Positions 1 to 8,233 of a DNA stretch of 34,142 nucleotides are shown piece after piece. The stretch is from Candidatus Cryptobacteroides equifaecalis (GTDB lineage: Bacteria > Bacteroidota > Bacteroidia > Bacteroidales > UBA932), in NCBI GenBank assembly GCA_018064625.1, contig JAGHUW010000058.1:1-34142 (forward strand). The letters are read 5' to 3'. The position numbers and the translations under genes are program-made. The stretch's first letter is position 1. Every line of letters starts with the position of its first letter. The notes beneath the pieces were generated by a model. The model was not told the origin of the DNA. It did no database searches and saw only the letters and a list, made by a program, of their open reading frames with translations.

Positions 1-342
1 CCTTCCGGAGATGAATGTATTTATCCTGGGGACAAGCTTCTTGCAGTCGGAACAAAGGATCAGATTGCATCTTTCAAGGAAATCATGAAAGAGCATGAGG
101 ATATCATTGAGGAAGGTGGCGCTGATGTAGAGTTCTCTGTCGATTGGGTGACATTGAATGACAAGTCTTATCTTACTGGCAAACTTCTCAGGGAAACATC
201 CATGCGTCATTCCGGATGCATGGTCATCTCTGTGCTCCGTGGGGAAAAGATAATCACCAACCCTAAGCCTGATTTCCGCTTTGAGGTCGGTGATTCCGTA
301 TGCCTTGCAGGTGAGAAAAGTTCTCTTTCCTGGTTCGTCTAA
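1..342 (+). CDS. Cation transporter C-terminus with TrkA-C (RCK_C) domains, 5'-truncated by the window edge
   Basis: The frame is open from base 1 and runs 113 residues to TAA at 340-342, so only the C-terminus is present. The first ~28 residues ([13 protein letters not shown]) look like the end of one RCK_C/TrkA-C domain. A second follows, with the signature [20 protein letters not shown] and a closing GDSVCLAGE. Paired TrkA-C domains at a C-terminus are typical of cytosolic regulatory tails of potassium or sodium/proton transporters (KefB/CPA2 type, or TrkA itself); they sense ligands and gate the membrane part. The membrane or RCK_N portion lies outside the window, so the transporter class cannot be decided. 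Its stop codon overlaps that of the convergent nucleoside phosphorylase by 4 bp, with no terminator hairpin between them. Confidence 0.75.
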   Translation, partial: PSGDECIYPGDKLLAVGTKDQIASFKEIMKEHEDIIEEGGADVEFSVDWVTLNDKSYLTGKLLRETSMRHSGCMVISVLRGEKIITNPKPDFRFEVGDSVCLAGEKSSLSWFV

Positions 343-1160
343 AGTTTTTCAATCATACCTGCAAACAGGGCTGTCATTTTTGTGGCAGCCTTGTCTGCTT
401 GTATGACAACGTCATTTCCGTCATTGAGGAATGTTTCCATGTTGAAGGCATTTGCTATGTTGGTGGAAACAGACATGCCGAAAACCCTCAGGCCGCAATG
501 TCTTGCCACGATGACTTCCGGAACAGTAGACATTCCAAGAAGGTCTGCTCCTATTGTCTTGAAATACCGCACCTCGGCAGGGGTCTCGTAGCTTGGGCCC
601 GAACTGGCAAGGTAAACACCATGCTTGACCTGTATGCCAAGTTCCGTAGCAACTTTCTGGGCAAGTATCTGAAGGTCAAGGTCGTATGTGCAGGTCATAT
701 CTACAAAACGTGGCCCGAATTCCTCCATGTTCGTCCCTATCAGAGGATTTGGAAGCAGGTTGATGTGGTCAGTTATGATGACCAGGTCTCCAACTCCAAA
801 GCCTTCGCTGCAACCGCCGGCTGCATTGGAAACGAATAGATATTCTATTCCCAGCAGCTTCATCACCCTTACCGGAAGAGTGACCATGTCCATGCTGTAC
901 CCTTCATAATAATGAAAACGTCCCTGCATGGCAAGTACTTTCTTCCCTCCAAGGATACCATAGATGAAATTTCCTTTATGCCCTATTGCTGTGGAAACAG
1001 GGAATCCGGGAATTTCCTTATATGGAATGACAGTCGGGTTTTCAATCAGGTCTGCCAGTTTACCCAGACCACTGCCAAGAATGATTCCTGCCAGAGGTTT
1101 CTCCTCCCCGATCCTTTCCGAAATAAATGCTGCAGCCGCCTGAATGATCTTGATATCCAT
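339..1160 (-). CDS. punA: Purine nucleoside phosphorylase (trimeric PNP/MTAP family)
   Basis: 273 residues, the usual length for trimeric PNPs. These split purine (deoxy)ribonucleosides with phosphate into free base and (deoxy)ribose-1-phosphate in the cytosol, feeding purine salvage. Family marks: the phosphate loop [12 protein letters not shown] (about residues 27-38), GRFHYYEGY, the AAGG segment (SNAAGG), [20 protein letters not shown] and the base-contacting SVSTNIAN near the C-terminus. I start at the ATG at 1158-1160 (MDIKIIQ). The frame could extend 12 codons upstream, but that would overlap the DUF3276 gene, and homologues begin near here. The upstream DUF3276 stop lies 2 nt before this start, so the two are probably co-transcribed. 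The 3' end overlaps the convergent transporter gene. Confidence 0.93.
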   Translation of the reverse strand: MDIKIIQAAAAFISERIGEEKPLAGIILGSGLGKLADLIENPTVIPYKEIPGFPVSTAIGHKGNFIYGILGGKKVLAMQGRFHYYEGYSMDMVTLPVRVMKLLGIEYLFVSNAAGGCSEGFGVGDLVIITDHINLLPNPLIGTNMEEFGPRFVDMTCTYDLDLQILAQKVATELGIQVKHGVYLASSGPSYETPAEVRYFKTIGADLLGMSTVPEVIVARHCGLRVFGMSVSTNIANAFNMETFLNDGNDVVIQADKAATKMTALFAGMIEKL

Positions 1161-1162
1161 GT

Positions 1163-1471
1163 TTATTCGTCTTGAGGTATTTCTCCGTCGAAGCAATTGT
1201 TCTTGATGTAATCTATGACTTCAGCAAGACCTTCGCTAAACTTGATGAAGTCTTCCTTGTACAGAAATATCTTGTGTTTGTCAAAAGCAATGGACCCGTC
1301 AGAATTGGTTTTCCTGCGACTCTCGGTAATCGTGAGATAGAAATCATTCTGCCCACGGGTTGATTTGACGTCAAAAAAATAGGTCCGTTTACCTGCTCTT
1401 ACGGGCTTGGAGTAAACATCCTCAGCGTCACGGCTTTCAAAATGGCCGTAATCTTTGTCTTCTCTGTACAT
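1163..1471 (-). CDS. DUF3276 / PUR-family nucleic-acid-binding protein
   Basis: 102 residues, basic and charged, recognised as the DUF3276 family of Bacteroidetes and spirochaetes, small relatives of the eukaryotic PUR-alpha single-strand DNA/RNA binding fold. Visible marks are the beta-rich segments [12 protein letters not shown] and [12 protein letters not shown], then [19 protein letters not shown] and a C-terminal helix. Family knowledge (BpuR of Borrelia, a nucleic-acid binder) suggests an RNA/DNA-binding regulatory or nucleoid role; the actual target here is unknown. It is first in a two-gene minus-strand unit with punA. A TAttTTTG box on the minus strand (1508-1501) lies 29 nt before its ATG and is back to back with the nusB promoter. 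Confidence 0.85.
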   Translation of the reverse strand: MYREDKDYGHFESRDAEDVYSKPVRAGKRTYFFDVKSTRGQNDFYLTITESRRKTNSDGSIAFDKHKIFLYKEDFIKFSEGLAEVIDYIKNNCFDGEIPQDE

Positions 1472-1500
1472 AGTTTGCGTTTTTTATAGTCTTGTATCCA

Positions 1501-1508
1501 CAAAAATA
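1501..1508 (-). promoter_or_regulatory. Putative -7 box (TAttTTTG) for the DUF3276-punA unit
   Basis: Reads TATTTTTG on the minus strand, matching the Bacteroidetes TAnnTTTG element, followed by about a 29-nt leader to the DUF3276 ATG at 1471. I see no good TTG -33 element at the right distance. Confidence 0.5.
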
Positions 1509-1530
1509 GAATAATTTCTGGATTCCTTGC

Positions 1531-1538
1531 TATATTTG
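1531..1538 (+). promoter_or_regulatory. Putative -7 box (TAtaTTTG) for the nusB operon
   Basis: TATATTTG, 21 nt before the nusB ATG at 1560. It supports that start over the in-frame upstream codon at 1527, which would lie upstream of this box. It sits 22 bp from the divergent box at 1501-1508. Confidence 0.55.
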
Positions 1539-1559
1539 CATATAATTTTGTTTGAAAGT

Positions 1560-2480
1560 ATGTTAAACCGAAGAATTCTCCGTATCAAGGTCTTCAAGGC
1601 CATATACACTTACGCGGAAAATCCCGGTATGTCTCTCAAGGAACTGGAGTCTCTGCTCGAGCTTTCCTGTGAGTCCACCAGAGATCTCTATCTCTTTATG
1701 CTCTCTGTCACAAAGCCTTTGACAGATGAGGCTCTCTCGCGTATAGAGTCCGCACGAAATAAATTCAACCCTACGGATGAGGAAAGGAACCCTAATATGA
1801 AGTTCGTCAGGAACAGGATTCCTGCGATTCTTTCTTCCGATCCGGATTTCACAAAGATTGTATCCAAGAAGAAACTGAGCTGGGCCCAGTATGACATTCT
1901 CCTGAGGAAGCTGTATGATTCAATAAAGGTTTCTCCTTATTTCAAGACATACATGGAAGATCCTTCGGACAGTCTCAAAAAGGATGCAGCTCTCTGGCGC
2001 AAGATTTTCGAAAATGAGTTCGAGGACCTTGATTCTCTTGCAGAGGTGCTTGAGGATATGTCAATTTATTGGAATGATGACCTTGCCTATGCACTCACAT
2101 GGTGCTGCAGAACCATGGATTCACTCGGCAAGGGAGAGACATGGAATCTTCTCCCTCTGTATCAGAGTGATATGGATACATCAGAGGCCAAACAGAGTGA
2201 CAAGGTCTTTGCTGTGAAGCTCCTCAGGGCGGCATATACCGGTTTCAGCCGTTATTACGACCTCCTGGCAGAGAATACTCCCAAGTGGGACAAGAACAGG
2301 ATATGTGCCACCGACGTCGCTCTCATAGTATGCGGACTTGCTGAGTCCGAGGCCTTTGACATACCGTCAAAGATCGTGATCAACGAATATGTCGAGATAT
2401 CGAAGTATTACAGTACTCCGGAAAGTCGATCTTTCGTCAACGGAGTCCTTGACAGATTGATAAAAGCAAAACAGGAATAA
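1560..2480 (+). CDS. nusB: Transcription antitermination factor NusB, long Bacteroidetes form
   Basis: 306 residues, about twice the length of E. coli NusB, as usual in Bacteroidetes. NusB with NusE (S10) binds boxA RNA and suppresses premature termination of rRNA transcription. The start MLNRRILRIKVFKAIYTYAE and the C-terminal helical half (FDIPSKIVINEYVEISKYY, then VNGVLDRLIK) match the NusB fold; the central ~150 residues are the lineage-specific helical insertion (SPYFKTYMEDPS and following). I chose the ATG at 1560 because the earlier in-frame start at 1527 precedes the likely promoter and adds a hydrophobic stub absent from the family. It heads the run nusB-yajC-ybbR-coaE-DUF5606-rimO; yajC begins 2 nt after its stop. 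Confidence 0.92.
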   Translation: MLNRRILRIKVFKAIYTYAENPGMSLKELESLLELSCESTRDLYLFMLSVTKPLTDEALSRIESARNKFNPTDEERNPNMKFVRNRIPAILSSDPDFTKIVSKKKLSWAQYDILLRKLYDSIKVSPYFKTYMEDPSDSLKKDAALWRKIFENEFEDLDSLAEVLEDMSIYWNDDLAYALTWCCRTMDSLGKGETWNLLPLYQSDMDTSEAKQSDKVFAVKLLRAAYTGFSRYYDLLAENTPKWDKNRICATDVALIVCGLAESEAFDIPSKIVINEYVEISKYYSTPESRSFVNGVLDRLIKAKQE

Positions 2481-2482
2481 TT

Positions 2483-2803
2483 ATGTTTACAATTTTACAG
2501 GCAGCTCCAGCTGGAGCACAGGGTTCCCAGCTTAGTTTCTGGGTGATGATGGCACTCATCTTCGTAGTAATGTGGTTCTTCATGATACGTCCTCAGCGCA
2601 AGCAGCAGAAGGAAATGGAGAAATTCCGCAATGAACTCAAGAAAGGTGACAAGGTGGTTACAGCCGGTGGTATATATGGTACCATCGCTGAGGTTCAGGA
2701 ACGCACCGTTCTTCTCAAGGTTGACGGAGATGTAAAGCTCAGGGTGGACAAGACCTCTCTCCAGAAGGATTTCTCTGAAGCAGCTGCCCCTCAGCAGAAA
2801 TAG
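2483..2803 (+). CDS. yajC: YajC, Sec translocase accessory subunit
   Basis: 106 residues with one N-terminal membrane segment (LSFWVMMALIFVVMWFFMI, about residues 13-31) followed immediately by the family signature RPQRKQQKEMEKF and a small cytosolic beta domain (GDKVVTAGGIYGTI). YajC associates with SecDF-YidC and helps protein export at the inner membrane. It lies 2 nt after nusB, and its TAG stop shares its last base with the GTG start of the YbbR-like gene, so the two are translationally linked. The yajC-ybbR-coaE order is one I recall as common in Bacteroidetes. Confidence 0.95.
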   Translation: MFTILQAAPAGAQGSQLSFWVMMALIFVVMWFFMIRPQRKQQKEMEKFRNELKKGDKVVTAGGIYGTIAEVQERTVLLKVDGDVKLRVDKTSLQKDFSEAAAPQQK

Positions 2804-3735
2804 TGAAAAACTGGGCGTCTTTCATAGTTTGCACACTCCTGTCCGCAGGGGTGTGGTTTGTGTACAATATGTCACAGCAGTACTCTGGCGTAGTGTACCG
2901 TACTTTGATTGCGTCCAGCGAACTGGATGGCCGCGCCACCATATCCTATTCCGAGGCTACAGTAACGGCCCGGGTCAGGGCATCCGGCTTCAAGCTCGCC
3001 AGACTCCAGATGTCTGGAAGGAAGGCTTCCACCATTGCATTCAACGCGGAAGATATGAATTTTTCCGATGGGGATGCCTACGTTATCCAGGCCTCGAGGC
3101 TTAATCGGTATATGCCGGCCATTTTCGGCGAAGATGTTATCGTCGAGTCCGTTATTTCTGATTTCCTTACATTCCACTTTGCGTCTCAGAGCTTCAAGAA
3201 GGTACCGGTGATGCCTGTTTCAAGCATTACCTACAAGAAGCAATACACGTCTTCCGAAGGGGTTGTGATAAAACCTGATTCCCTTCTGGTATATGGAGAG
3301 ACCTCTTTGCTTGAGAACGTGAATGCGATTTATACGAAGCCTCTGAACAGGCATGATGTGGAAAGGTCCATTCACGGCAACCTCAAGCTGGAGATTCCGC
3401 GAAATATACGCACTCAGAAGGACTTTGTGGAGTATTCGGTTGATGTTGTGCGCTATGTCGAGATGGAAAGGACTGTGAGACTTGATCTTAGAAATGCTCC
3501 GGCTGAAGTGGAATATTCCATACTGCCTTCCACTGTGAACGTGAAATTCCAGTGTAGGTTCCCAGGCGTGGGAAGCGTGGCCGATGAAGTGAATTTCTTT
3601 GTCGATTACAAGGAATTCATCCATTCCAAATCCGGGAAATGCATGGTCAGGGCGGACGGTGTCTCAGATGGTATCATACGCATGAATATCTCACCGGAAG
3701 TGGTGGATTGTTTTGTGGAGGAGAAAAGGAAATGA
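2803..3735 (+). CDS. YbbR-like domain protein, single N-terminal membrane anchor
   Basis: 310 residues with one N-terminal signal-anchor (ASFIVCTLLSAGVWFVYNM) followed by an envelope-side region of YbbR-type beta domains, e.g. KVPVMPVSSITYKKQYTSSE and IKPDSLLVYGETSLLENV. YbbR-like modules are also found in CdaR, the regulator of c-di-AMP cyclase CdaA, but no cdaA is adjacent, so that role is not supported here. The start is GTG at 2803, overlapping the yajC stop by one base; no ATG lies near enough to keep the membrane segment. Its TGA stop overlaps the coaE start as ATGA. I name the domain confidently but know no function for the Bacteroidetes protein. Confidence 0.82.
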   Translation: MKNWASFIVCTLLSAGVWFVYNMSQQYSGVVYRTLIASSELDGRATISYSEATVTARVRASGFKLARLQMSGRKASTIAFNAEDMNFSDGDAYVIQASRLNRYMPAIFGEDVIVESVISDFLTFHFASQSFKKVPVMPVSSITYKKQYTSSEGVVIKPDSLLVYGETSLLENVNAIYTKPLNRHDVERSIHGNLKLEIPRNIRTQKDFVEYSVDVVRYVEMERTVRLDLRNAPAEVEYSILPSTVNVKFQCRFPGVGSVADEVNFFVDYKEFIHSKSGKCMVRADGVSDGIIRMNISPEVVDCFVEEKRK

Positions 3736-4244
3736 AACGGACAATCCTTGTTACAGGTCCCATAGGCAGTGGGAAATCCTCTGCCTGCAGATATCTGGAG
3801 GGGAAAGGTTTTCCTGTGTATGACACAGACTCCAGGACTAAGGCCCTTTACCATAAGGTCCCAGGGCTGATTGCAAGGATAGAGGAAAGATTAGGTCTTG
3901 AATTCTCTCAGCTCCGGCAGATCTTCTCTGACAGTAAGAAACGGCAGATGCTGGAGGATATGGTTTACCCCATACTTCTGGATGATATAAAGGCGTGGCG
4001 GGATGCTCAGAATTGCGATACGGTGTTCATCGAGTCTGCCATCATGCTTGAAAAAAGAATCTTCGACGGCCTGTATGACGAGGTATGGCTTGTGGAGGCG
4101 CCTCTGCAGATAAGGGAAAAAAGGAACCCTGAAGCCTTCAGGCGCGATTCCCTGCAGCATTTCGGGGATAAAGATGAAAGAATAACAAAAAGAATCATCA
4201 ATGACGCGGGTCTTGATGATCTTTATAAACAATTGGATATATGA
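3732..4244 (+). CDS. coaE: Dephospho-CoA kinase
   Basis: 170 residues. CoaE phosphorylates the 3'-OH of dephospho-CoA with ATP, the last step of CoA synthesis. A P-loop, VTGPIGSGKSS (residues 7-17), opens the protein, then the substrate-side VYDTDSRTKALY, the CoA-domain segment MLEDMVYPIL, FIESAIMLEK, and the LID-like RNPEAFRRD. It is shorter than most CoaE proteins (about 195-205 residues), mainly in the middle and at the C-terminus, but nothing suggests a frameshift. I use the ATG at 3732 (MKRTILVTGP); the frame is open for 31 codons upstream inside the YbbR-like gene, where the sequence is not CoaE-like. ATGA overlaps join it to both neighbours. Confidence 0.9.
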   Translation: MKRTILVTGPIGSGKSSACRYLEGKGFPVYDTDSRTKALYHKVPGLIARIEERLGLEFSQLRQIFSDSKKRQMLEDMVYPILLDDIKAWRDAQNCDTVFIESAIMLEKRIFDGLYDEVWLVEAPLQIREKRNPEAFRRDSLQHFGDKDERITKRIINDAGLDDLYKQLDI

Positions 4245-4684
4245 ATAAGACAGATTTGGCAAAAATCCTCTCTGTTTCAGGACAGCCGGGATTGTATGAG
4301 TATGTAGCACAGGCAAGAAACGGAGCCATCGCTGAAAAGCTTGACAACAAGAAGCGTGTGGCATTCGGCAGCAATGCCAAAATAACCACACTCGAGGATA
4401 TAGCTATCTATACCAGCGAGGGCGAACTGAGACTTGCAGAAGTTTTCAATGCTCTTCACGCCACCTTGGGTGAGGAGGACGCGCCTGGCGCAAAGGCAGA
4501 CAGCAAGACCCTCGAGGCATTGTTCTCAAAGGCTATTCCGAATTACGACGCAGACAGATTCTATGTTTCTCACATGAAGAAGGTCGTTACCTGGTACAAT
4601 GAGCTCAAGCAGCATGCGAGCCTTGACTTCATGACACAGGAAGAGAGGGAGGCTGCGTACAAGGCTGAGAATGAAGAGGCTTAA
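4241..4684 (+). CDS. DUF5606 domain protein (function unknown)
   Basis: 147 residues, recognised as the small conserved Bacteroidetes family DUF5606. The first ~50 residues (LAKILSVSGQPGLYEYVAQ, then GAIAEKLDNKKRVAF) look like a compact beta barrel. The rest is helical and acidic, with an alanine-rich linker and a charged C-terminus (QEEREAAYKAENEEA). No signal peptide, membrane segment or catalytic motif is seen, so it is likely cytosolic. It is tied to coaE by an ATGA overlap, and its last 14 bp overlap rimO, so all three should be made together. I do not know its function; co-expression is the only hint. Confidence 0.8.
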   Translation: MNKTDLAKILSVSGQPGLYEYVAQARNGAIAEKLDNKKRVAFGSNAKITTLEDIAIYTSEGELRLAEVFNALHATLGEEDAPGAKADSKTLEALFSKAIPNYDADRFYVSHMKKVVTWYNELKQHASLDFMTQEEREAAYKAENEEA

Positions 4685-5966
4685 GGTACTGACTCTTGGC
4701 TGTTCCAAGAACGGCGTTGATACGGAACATCTGCTGGCACAACTGCCTGTGGATGATTTCCGTATTCTGGAGGATGATGAAAATCCGGACAAGGAGCACC
4801 CTCTGGATTATCTGCTTCTCAATACCTGCGGTTTTATAGGTGATGCCAAGGAGGAGTCGATAGAGGCCATTTTGGAAGCAGTTCAGTTGAAAAACGAGGG
4901 TCTGGTCAAGGAGGTAGTCGTATTTGGCTGCCTGTCCCAGAGATATTCGGAAGAACTTCCTTCGGAGATACCCGAAGTGGATGCGTGGTTCGGGGCAAGG
5001 GATTTCGACCCTATCCTCAGATATCTTGGGGTAGAGCCTCGTATCTGTACGGATAGATATTTGCCTGTGCATAAGGGATATGCATATCTCAAGATTTCGG
5101 AGGGATGCGACAGGCGATGCTCGTACTGCGCCATTCCTTTCATAAGGGGGGCACATAAATCCGTGCCGATGGAACAGCTTGTGGAAGAGGCTGAAAAGCT
5201 CGCGCAAAGAGGCGTCAAGGAGCTGATCCTCATTGCTCAGGATACAACTTTTTATGGCCTTGACCTGTATCACCGGCGTGCCCTTGCCGATCTTATCCGC
5301 AAGCTTTCCGCAATCGAAGGCATTGAATGGATACGTATACATTATTCCTATCCTGCCGACTTCCCGGATGATGTCCTCAAGGAGATGGCGGAGAATCCCA
5401 AAGTATGCAAGTACCTTGACATTCCTCTTCAGCATATCTCGGACCTTGTCCTTGACCGCATGCACAGGCATGTCGATGGGGCTTGGACGCGAAATCTCAT
5501 TTCAAGACTTCGCAACGAGGTTCCGGGCGTCGTGCTGAGGACCACCATGATAGTGGGTTTTCCGGGAGAGGGGGAGAATGAGTTCGATGAACTCGTTTCC
5601 TTTATCAGGGATGCACATTTCGAAAGGCTCGGAGCCTTTACCTATTCCGAGGAGGAAGGTACCTATGGCGCAGAGCATTTTGCCGATGATATCAGCCAGG
5701 AAGAGAAGGACGCCCGTCTTGATGCTCTGATGAGCCTTCAGAAAGAGATTTCCCTGTCCTTCAACCAATCCAGGGTAGGAACGGTGGAACGGGTTATGGT
5801 GGATGGTGTCTCAGATGGATATCTGGTATGTCGCAGCCAGTATGAAAGCCCTGATGTTGACGGGGAAATCATAGTGAAAGGGGAGGCGGAGCCTGGCTCT
5901 TTCATTGATGTGAGGATTACTGCTGCTGATGAATACGATCTCAGTGCGGAAATAATTGAAAAATAA
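4671..5966 (+). CDS. rimO: Ribosomal protein S12 methylthiotransferase RimO
   Basis: 431 residues, the normal length. RimO is a radical-SAM enzyme with two 4Fe-4S clusters that adds a methylthio group to the conserved aspartate of ribosomal protein S12. The N-terminal UPF0004 domain supplies Cys11 (LGCSKN), Cys53 (NTCGFI) and Cys87 (FGCLSQR). The radical-SAM triad is Cys146, Cys150 and Cys153 in EGCDRRCSYC. Later marks are LDIPLQHISD and MIVGFPGEGENEF, and a C-terminal TRAM domain. LGCSKN and the conserved segments favour RimO over MiaB. The start overlaps DUF5606 by 14 bp. Last of the nusB-led run unless the lipid genes read through. Confidence 0.95.
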   Translation: MKRLKVLTLGCSKNGVDTEHLLAQLPVDDFRILEDDENPDKEHPLDYLLLNTCGFIGDAKEESIEAILEAVQLKNEGLVKEVVVFGCLSQRYSEELPSEIPEVDAWFGARDFDPILRYLGVEPRICTDRYLPVHKGYAYLKISEGCDRRCSYCAIPFIRGAHKSVPMEQLVEEAEKLAQRGVKELILIAQDTTFYGLDLYHRRALADLIRKLSAIEGIEWIRIHYSYPADFPDDVLKEMAENPKVCKYLDIPLQHISDLVLDRMHRHVDGAWTRNLISRLRNEVPGVVLRTTMIVGFPGEGENEFDELVSFIRDAHFERLGAFTYSEEEGTYGAEHFADDISQEEKDARLDALMSLQKEISLSFNQSRVGTVERVMVDGVSDGYLVCRSQYESPDVDGEIIVKGEAEPGSFIDVRITAADEYDLSAEIIEK

Positions 5967-5993
5967 TTCGTAAGTTTGTCAAAACTTGTTTTT

Positions 5994-6800
5994 ATGGCAC
6001 AAAGACCTGACATGACCATTGATTTGGATGCAATCCTGGACAAGAAAGGATTCAAACTGCCCGGATTCGTGAAGAACTGGCTCAAGAAACTGCTTCATGT
6101 GGATTTTCTCAACGCTTTCTTCATCCAAGGATACGAGGGCGTGGAATTCTGCACAAAAGCGCTTGATTATGTGGACGTGAAGCTGGAGGTGTCCGGCCTT
6201 GAGAAAGTCCCTGCGGACGGAACCCTCTATACCTTTGTATCCAATCATCCGTTGGGAGGTATAGACGGTGTTGCGATGGGCTCTATCGTTGGGGAGAAGT
6301 TCAGCGGCAAGGTGAAGTATCTTATCAATGATATCCTCATGAATGTGAAGGGGCTTCAGTCGATAGGTGTGCCTATAAACAAGACAGGTGGACAGTCGAG
6401 GAACCTTCCTCAGCTTATCAACGACGCTTTCAACTCGGATAATCAGATGGTTATGTTTCCTGCAGGCCTGTGTTCAAGGAAGATAGATGGAAAGATTCAG
6501 GACCTTCCCTGGGGGAAGGCATTCGTGGTCAAGAGCAAACAGACAGGAAGATACGTTGTTCCGGTACATTTCATCGCAGAGAATTCCCCAAGATTTTATC
6601 GTGTTGCCAATCTGTGTGGCTTGCTCAAGATGAAATTCAATCTTGCCATGGTTCTTCTGCCTGATGAGATGTACAGAAACATGCACTCGACATTCAGGGT
6701 CATAATAGGAAAACCTATTGCTCCGGAGTTCTTTGACAACAGCAAGACTCCATACGAATGGGCCCAGTGGGTGAGGGAAGAGGTATATAAACTGAATTAG
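5994..6800 (+). CDS. glsA: Lysophospholipid-type O-acyltransferase, likely GlsA of glycine lipid synthesis
   Basis: 268 residues with a PlsC-like acyltransferase core: SNHPLGGIDGVAM (motif I), GVPINKT, and MFPAGLCSRKIDG (the EGTRS-like block). Motif I is HX5D rather than the usual HX4D. With the GNAT-type N-acyltransferase next door this matches the Bacteroides glycine-lipid pair: GlsB N-acylates glycine with a 3-hydroxy fatty acid and GlsA O-acylates that hydroxyl, at the inner membrane. I chose ATG 5994 (MAQRPDMT); a TTG at 5976 overlaps a possible TAagTTTG box at 5971-5978, and ATG 6012 is also possible. The assignment to glycine rather than ornithine or other amino-acid lipids rests on lineage knowledge. 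Confidence 0.82.
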   Translation: MAQRPDMTIDLDAILDKKGFKLPGFVKNWLKKLLHVDFLNAFFIQGYEGVEFCTKALDYVDVKLEVSGLEKVPADGTLYTFVSNHPLGGIDGVAMGSIVGEKFSGKVKYLINDILMNVKGLQSIGVPINKTGGQSRNLPQLINDAFNSDNQMVMFPAGLCSRKIDGKIQDLPWGKAFVVKSKQTGRYVVPVHFIAENSPRFYRVANLCGLLKMKFNLAMVLLPDEMYRNMHSTFRVIIGKPIAPEFFDNSKTPYEWAQWVREEVYKLN

Positions 6801-6806
6801 ATATAT

Positions 6807-7847
6807 ATGGAAAAGATCATCGATCCGGTTGATGTGAATCTCCTGAAGGCTGAGCTGACGGAGGACAGGTTGCTTTGCAAGACAAACAAAGCAGGGAATC
6901 TGATCTACGTGGTGGATTGCCATAATGCTCCCAATGTTCTGAGGGAAGTTGGCAGACTCAGGGAAATCAGCTTCAGGGAAGCAGGGGGAAGTTCAGGCCT
7001 TTCGATGGATATCGACGAGTTCGATACCATGGAGAAACCGTACAGTCAGATAGTCGTATGGGATCCTGACGCGGAAAGGATTATCGGAGGTTACAGATAT
7101 ATATTGGGTACTGATGTTGTCCTTGAGGAAAACGGTCAGCCTCATCTTGCAACTGCCCACATGTTCCGCTTCTCTGAGAAGTTCATGCAGAAGTATCTGG
7201 CGCATACCATTGAACTGGGACGCTCGTTCGTCACCCCGGACTATCAGAGTTCGAAGATGGGAGCCAAAAGCATCTTCTCACTTGACAATCTCTGGGATGG
7301 TATAATTGCAATAGTTCTCAAACATCCGGACATACACTACATCTTTGGAAAATTCACCATGTATCCTTCATATTCTCCTGCAGCCAAGGATCTTATACTC
7401 AGATTCTACTGGAAGCATTTCGAGGATAAGGAGAAACTTGTGGAGCCATATGTTCCTATGATGCCTGTCAGCAGACCGGAGATACTTGACCTCATTCTAC
7501 ATTCGGATGAATTCAAGGAAGATTACCGTCTTCTGAAGGAGGCGGTGAGAAAGCTCGGGACAAACATACCTCCTCTCGTGAACTCATATATGAACATTTC
7601 CCTCGGGGTGAAAATGTTCGGTACGGCAATCAATGACGAATTCTCCAACGTGGATGAGACCGGAATACTCGTGGATTTCTCAGATATCAACGTGGATAAG
7701 ATTGACAGGCATGTAAATGCACTGCTCAATACAACCATAGAGAAGGCAAAACGACGCTTCCCTGGATTGAAACCTGAGTTTGGGGAGAAGTTGAGACTTC
7801 GCTGGTTCGAGAGAAAGAACAAGCGCCATAAAATCCTGGAGAAATAG
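6807..7847 (+). CDS. glsB: GNAT-family N-acyltransferase, likely GlsB of glycine lipid synthesis
   Basis: 346 residues, related to the OlsB/hemolysin-like acyltransferases (Acetyltransf_5 type). Visible blocks: LREVGRLREISFREAGG, then IGGYRYILGTD, the core ELGRSFVTPDYQ, and a basic C-terminus (RRFPGLKPEFGEKLRLRWFE). In Bacteroides this family transfers a 3-hydroxyacyl group to the amino group of glycine, the first step of N-acyl and N,O-diacyl glycine lipids that contribute to stress tolerance. It starts 6 nt after glsA and is clearly in the same unit. As I recall, glsB precedes glsA in B. thetaiotaomicron; here the O-acyltransferase is first. A perfect 19-bp terminator hairpin begins 3 nt after the stop. 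Confidence 0.82.
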   Translation: MEKIIDPVDVNLLKAELTEDRLLCKTNKAGNLIYVVDCHNAPNVLREVGRLREISFREAGGSSGLSMDIDEFDTMEKPYSQIVVWDPDAERIIGGYRYILGTDVVLEENGQPHLATAHMFRFSEKFMQKYLAHTIELGRSFVTPDYQSSKMGAKSIFSLDNLWDGIIAIVLKHPDIHYIFGKFTMYPSYSPAAKDLILRFYWKHFEDKEKLVEPYVPMMPVSRPEILDLILHSDEFKEDYRLLKEAVRKLGTNIPPLVNSYMNISLGVKMFGTAINDEFSNVDETGILVDFSDINVDKIDRHVNALLNTTIEKAKRRFPGLKPEFGEKLRLRWFERKNKRHKILEK

Positions 7848-7849
7848 AA

Positions 7850-7890
7850 ATAAAACAAAAGTGTTATCAGTGATAACACTTTTGTTTTAT
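7850..7890. terminator. Bidirectional terminator between glsB and rnpB
   Basis: A perfect 19-bp stem (7850-7868 with 7872-7890) and a 3-nt loop. The GTGTTATC core is flanked by A-rich and T-rich arms, so each strand ends in a T-rich run. It sits 3 nt after the glsB stop and just beyond the 3' end of rnpB on the other strand, so it should stop transcription from both sides. Confidence 0.85.
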
Positions 7891-7892
7891 AG

Positions 7893-8208
7893 TTAAGGTG
7901 GGGCCGTAAGCCGGTTTCTGTTTTTAAATCTGTCATTTATCTTCGCAACCTACCCCCTGACATCGGACGGGCCGTCCTCATCTGTCAGTATATTTGGTTT
8001 TGCAGGTCCCGGTGCCGTACCTGCCCTGCATCGCTGCAGGACATCGTGAGCTCTTGCCTCGCGTTTTCACCCTTGGCCTTTCGGCCGGTTGTTTTCTGTT
8101 ACGGTTTTCGTAAAGTTACCTCCACCTGCGCTTTCCGCAGCGGGATGCCCTTTCCTGTCCGGACTTTCCTCTCATATGAGCGACAGATCGTCCCACCTGT
8201 TTGTTTTC
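7893..8208 (-). ncRNA. rnpB: RNase P RNA (bacterial type)
   Basis: The catalytic RNA that matures tRNA 5' ends. On the minus strand I read the universal P4 block GAGGAAAGTCCGGAC (8172-8158), the internal GGGTGAAAACGCGAGGCAAG, and the 3' signature ACAGAAACCGGCTTA just before the end. P1 can be drawn between AGGTGGG at 8198-8192 and CCCACCT at 7902-7896, which frames the molecule at about 315 nt. Ends are estimates: the 5' end from the -7 box at 8221-8214, the 3' end from P1 and the following terminator. Open frames in this stretch are incidental. Confidence 0.95.
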
Positions 8209-8213
8209 CGCTG

Positions 8214-8221
8214 CAAATATA
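8214..8221 (-). promoter_or_regulatory. -7 box (TAtaTTTG) for rnpB
   Basis: TATATTTG on the minus strand, a few nt before the estimated 5' end of RNase P RNA. No clear -33 TTG upstream. It lies only 12 bp from the divergent box at 8234-8241. Confidence 0.65.
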
Positions 8222-8233
8222 TACATAAATTGC

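Noticed and set aside
399-839. 146-residue plus-strand open frame
   Set aside because: Antisense shadow of the nucleoside phosphorylase, whose motifs run through the whole interval.
4629-5471. 280-residue minus-strand open frame
   Set aside because: Lies opposite rimO, which carries all expected cysteine motifs; the shadow protein resembles nothing.
5971-5978. TAagTTTG box before glsA
   Set aside because: Matches the -7 pattern but I find no -33 at normal spacing and it sits 5 nt after rimO; possible internal promoter, not strong enough to list.
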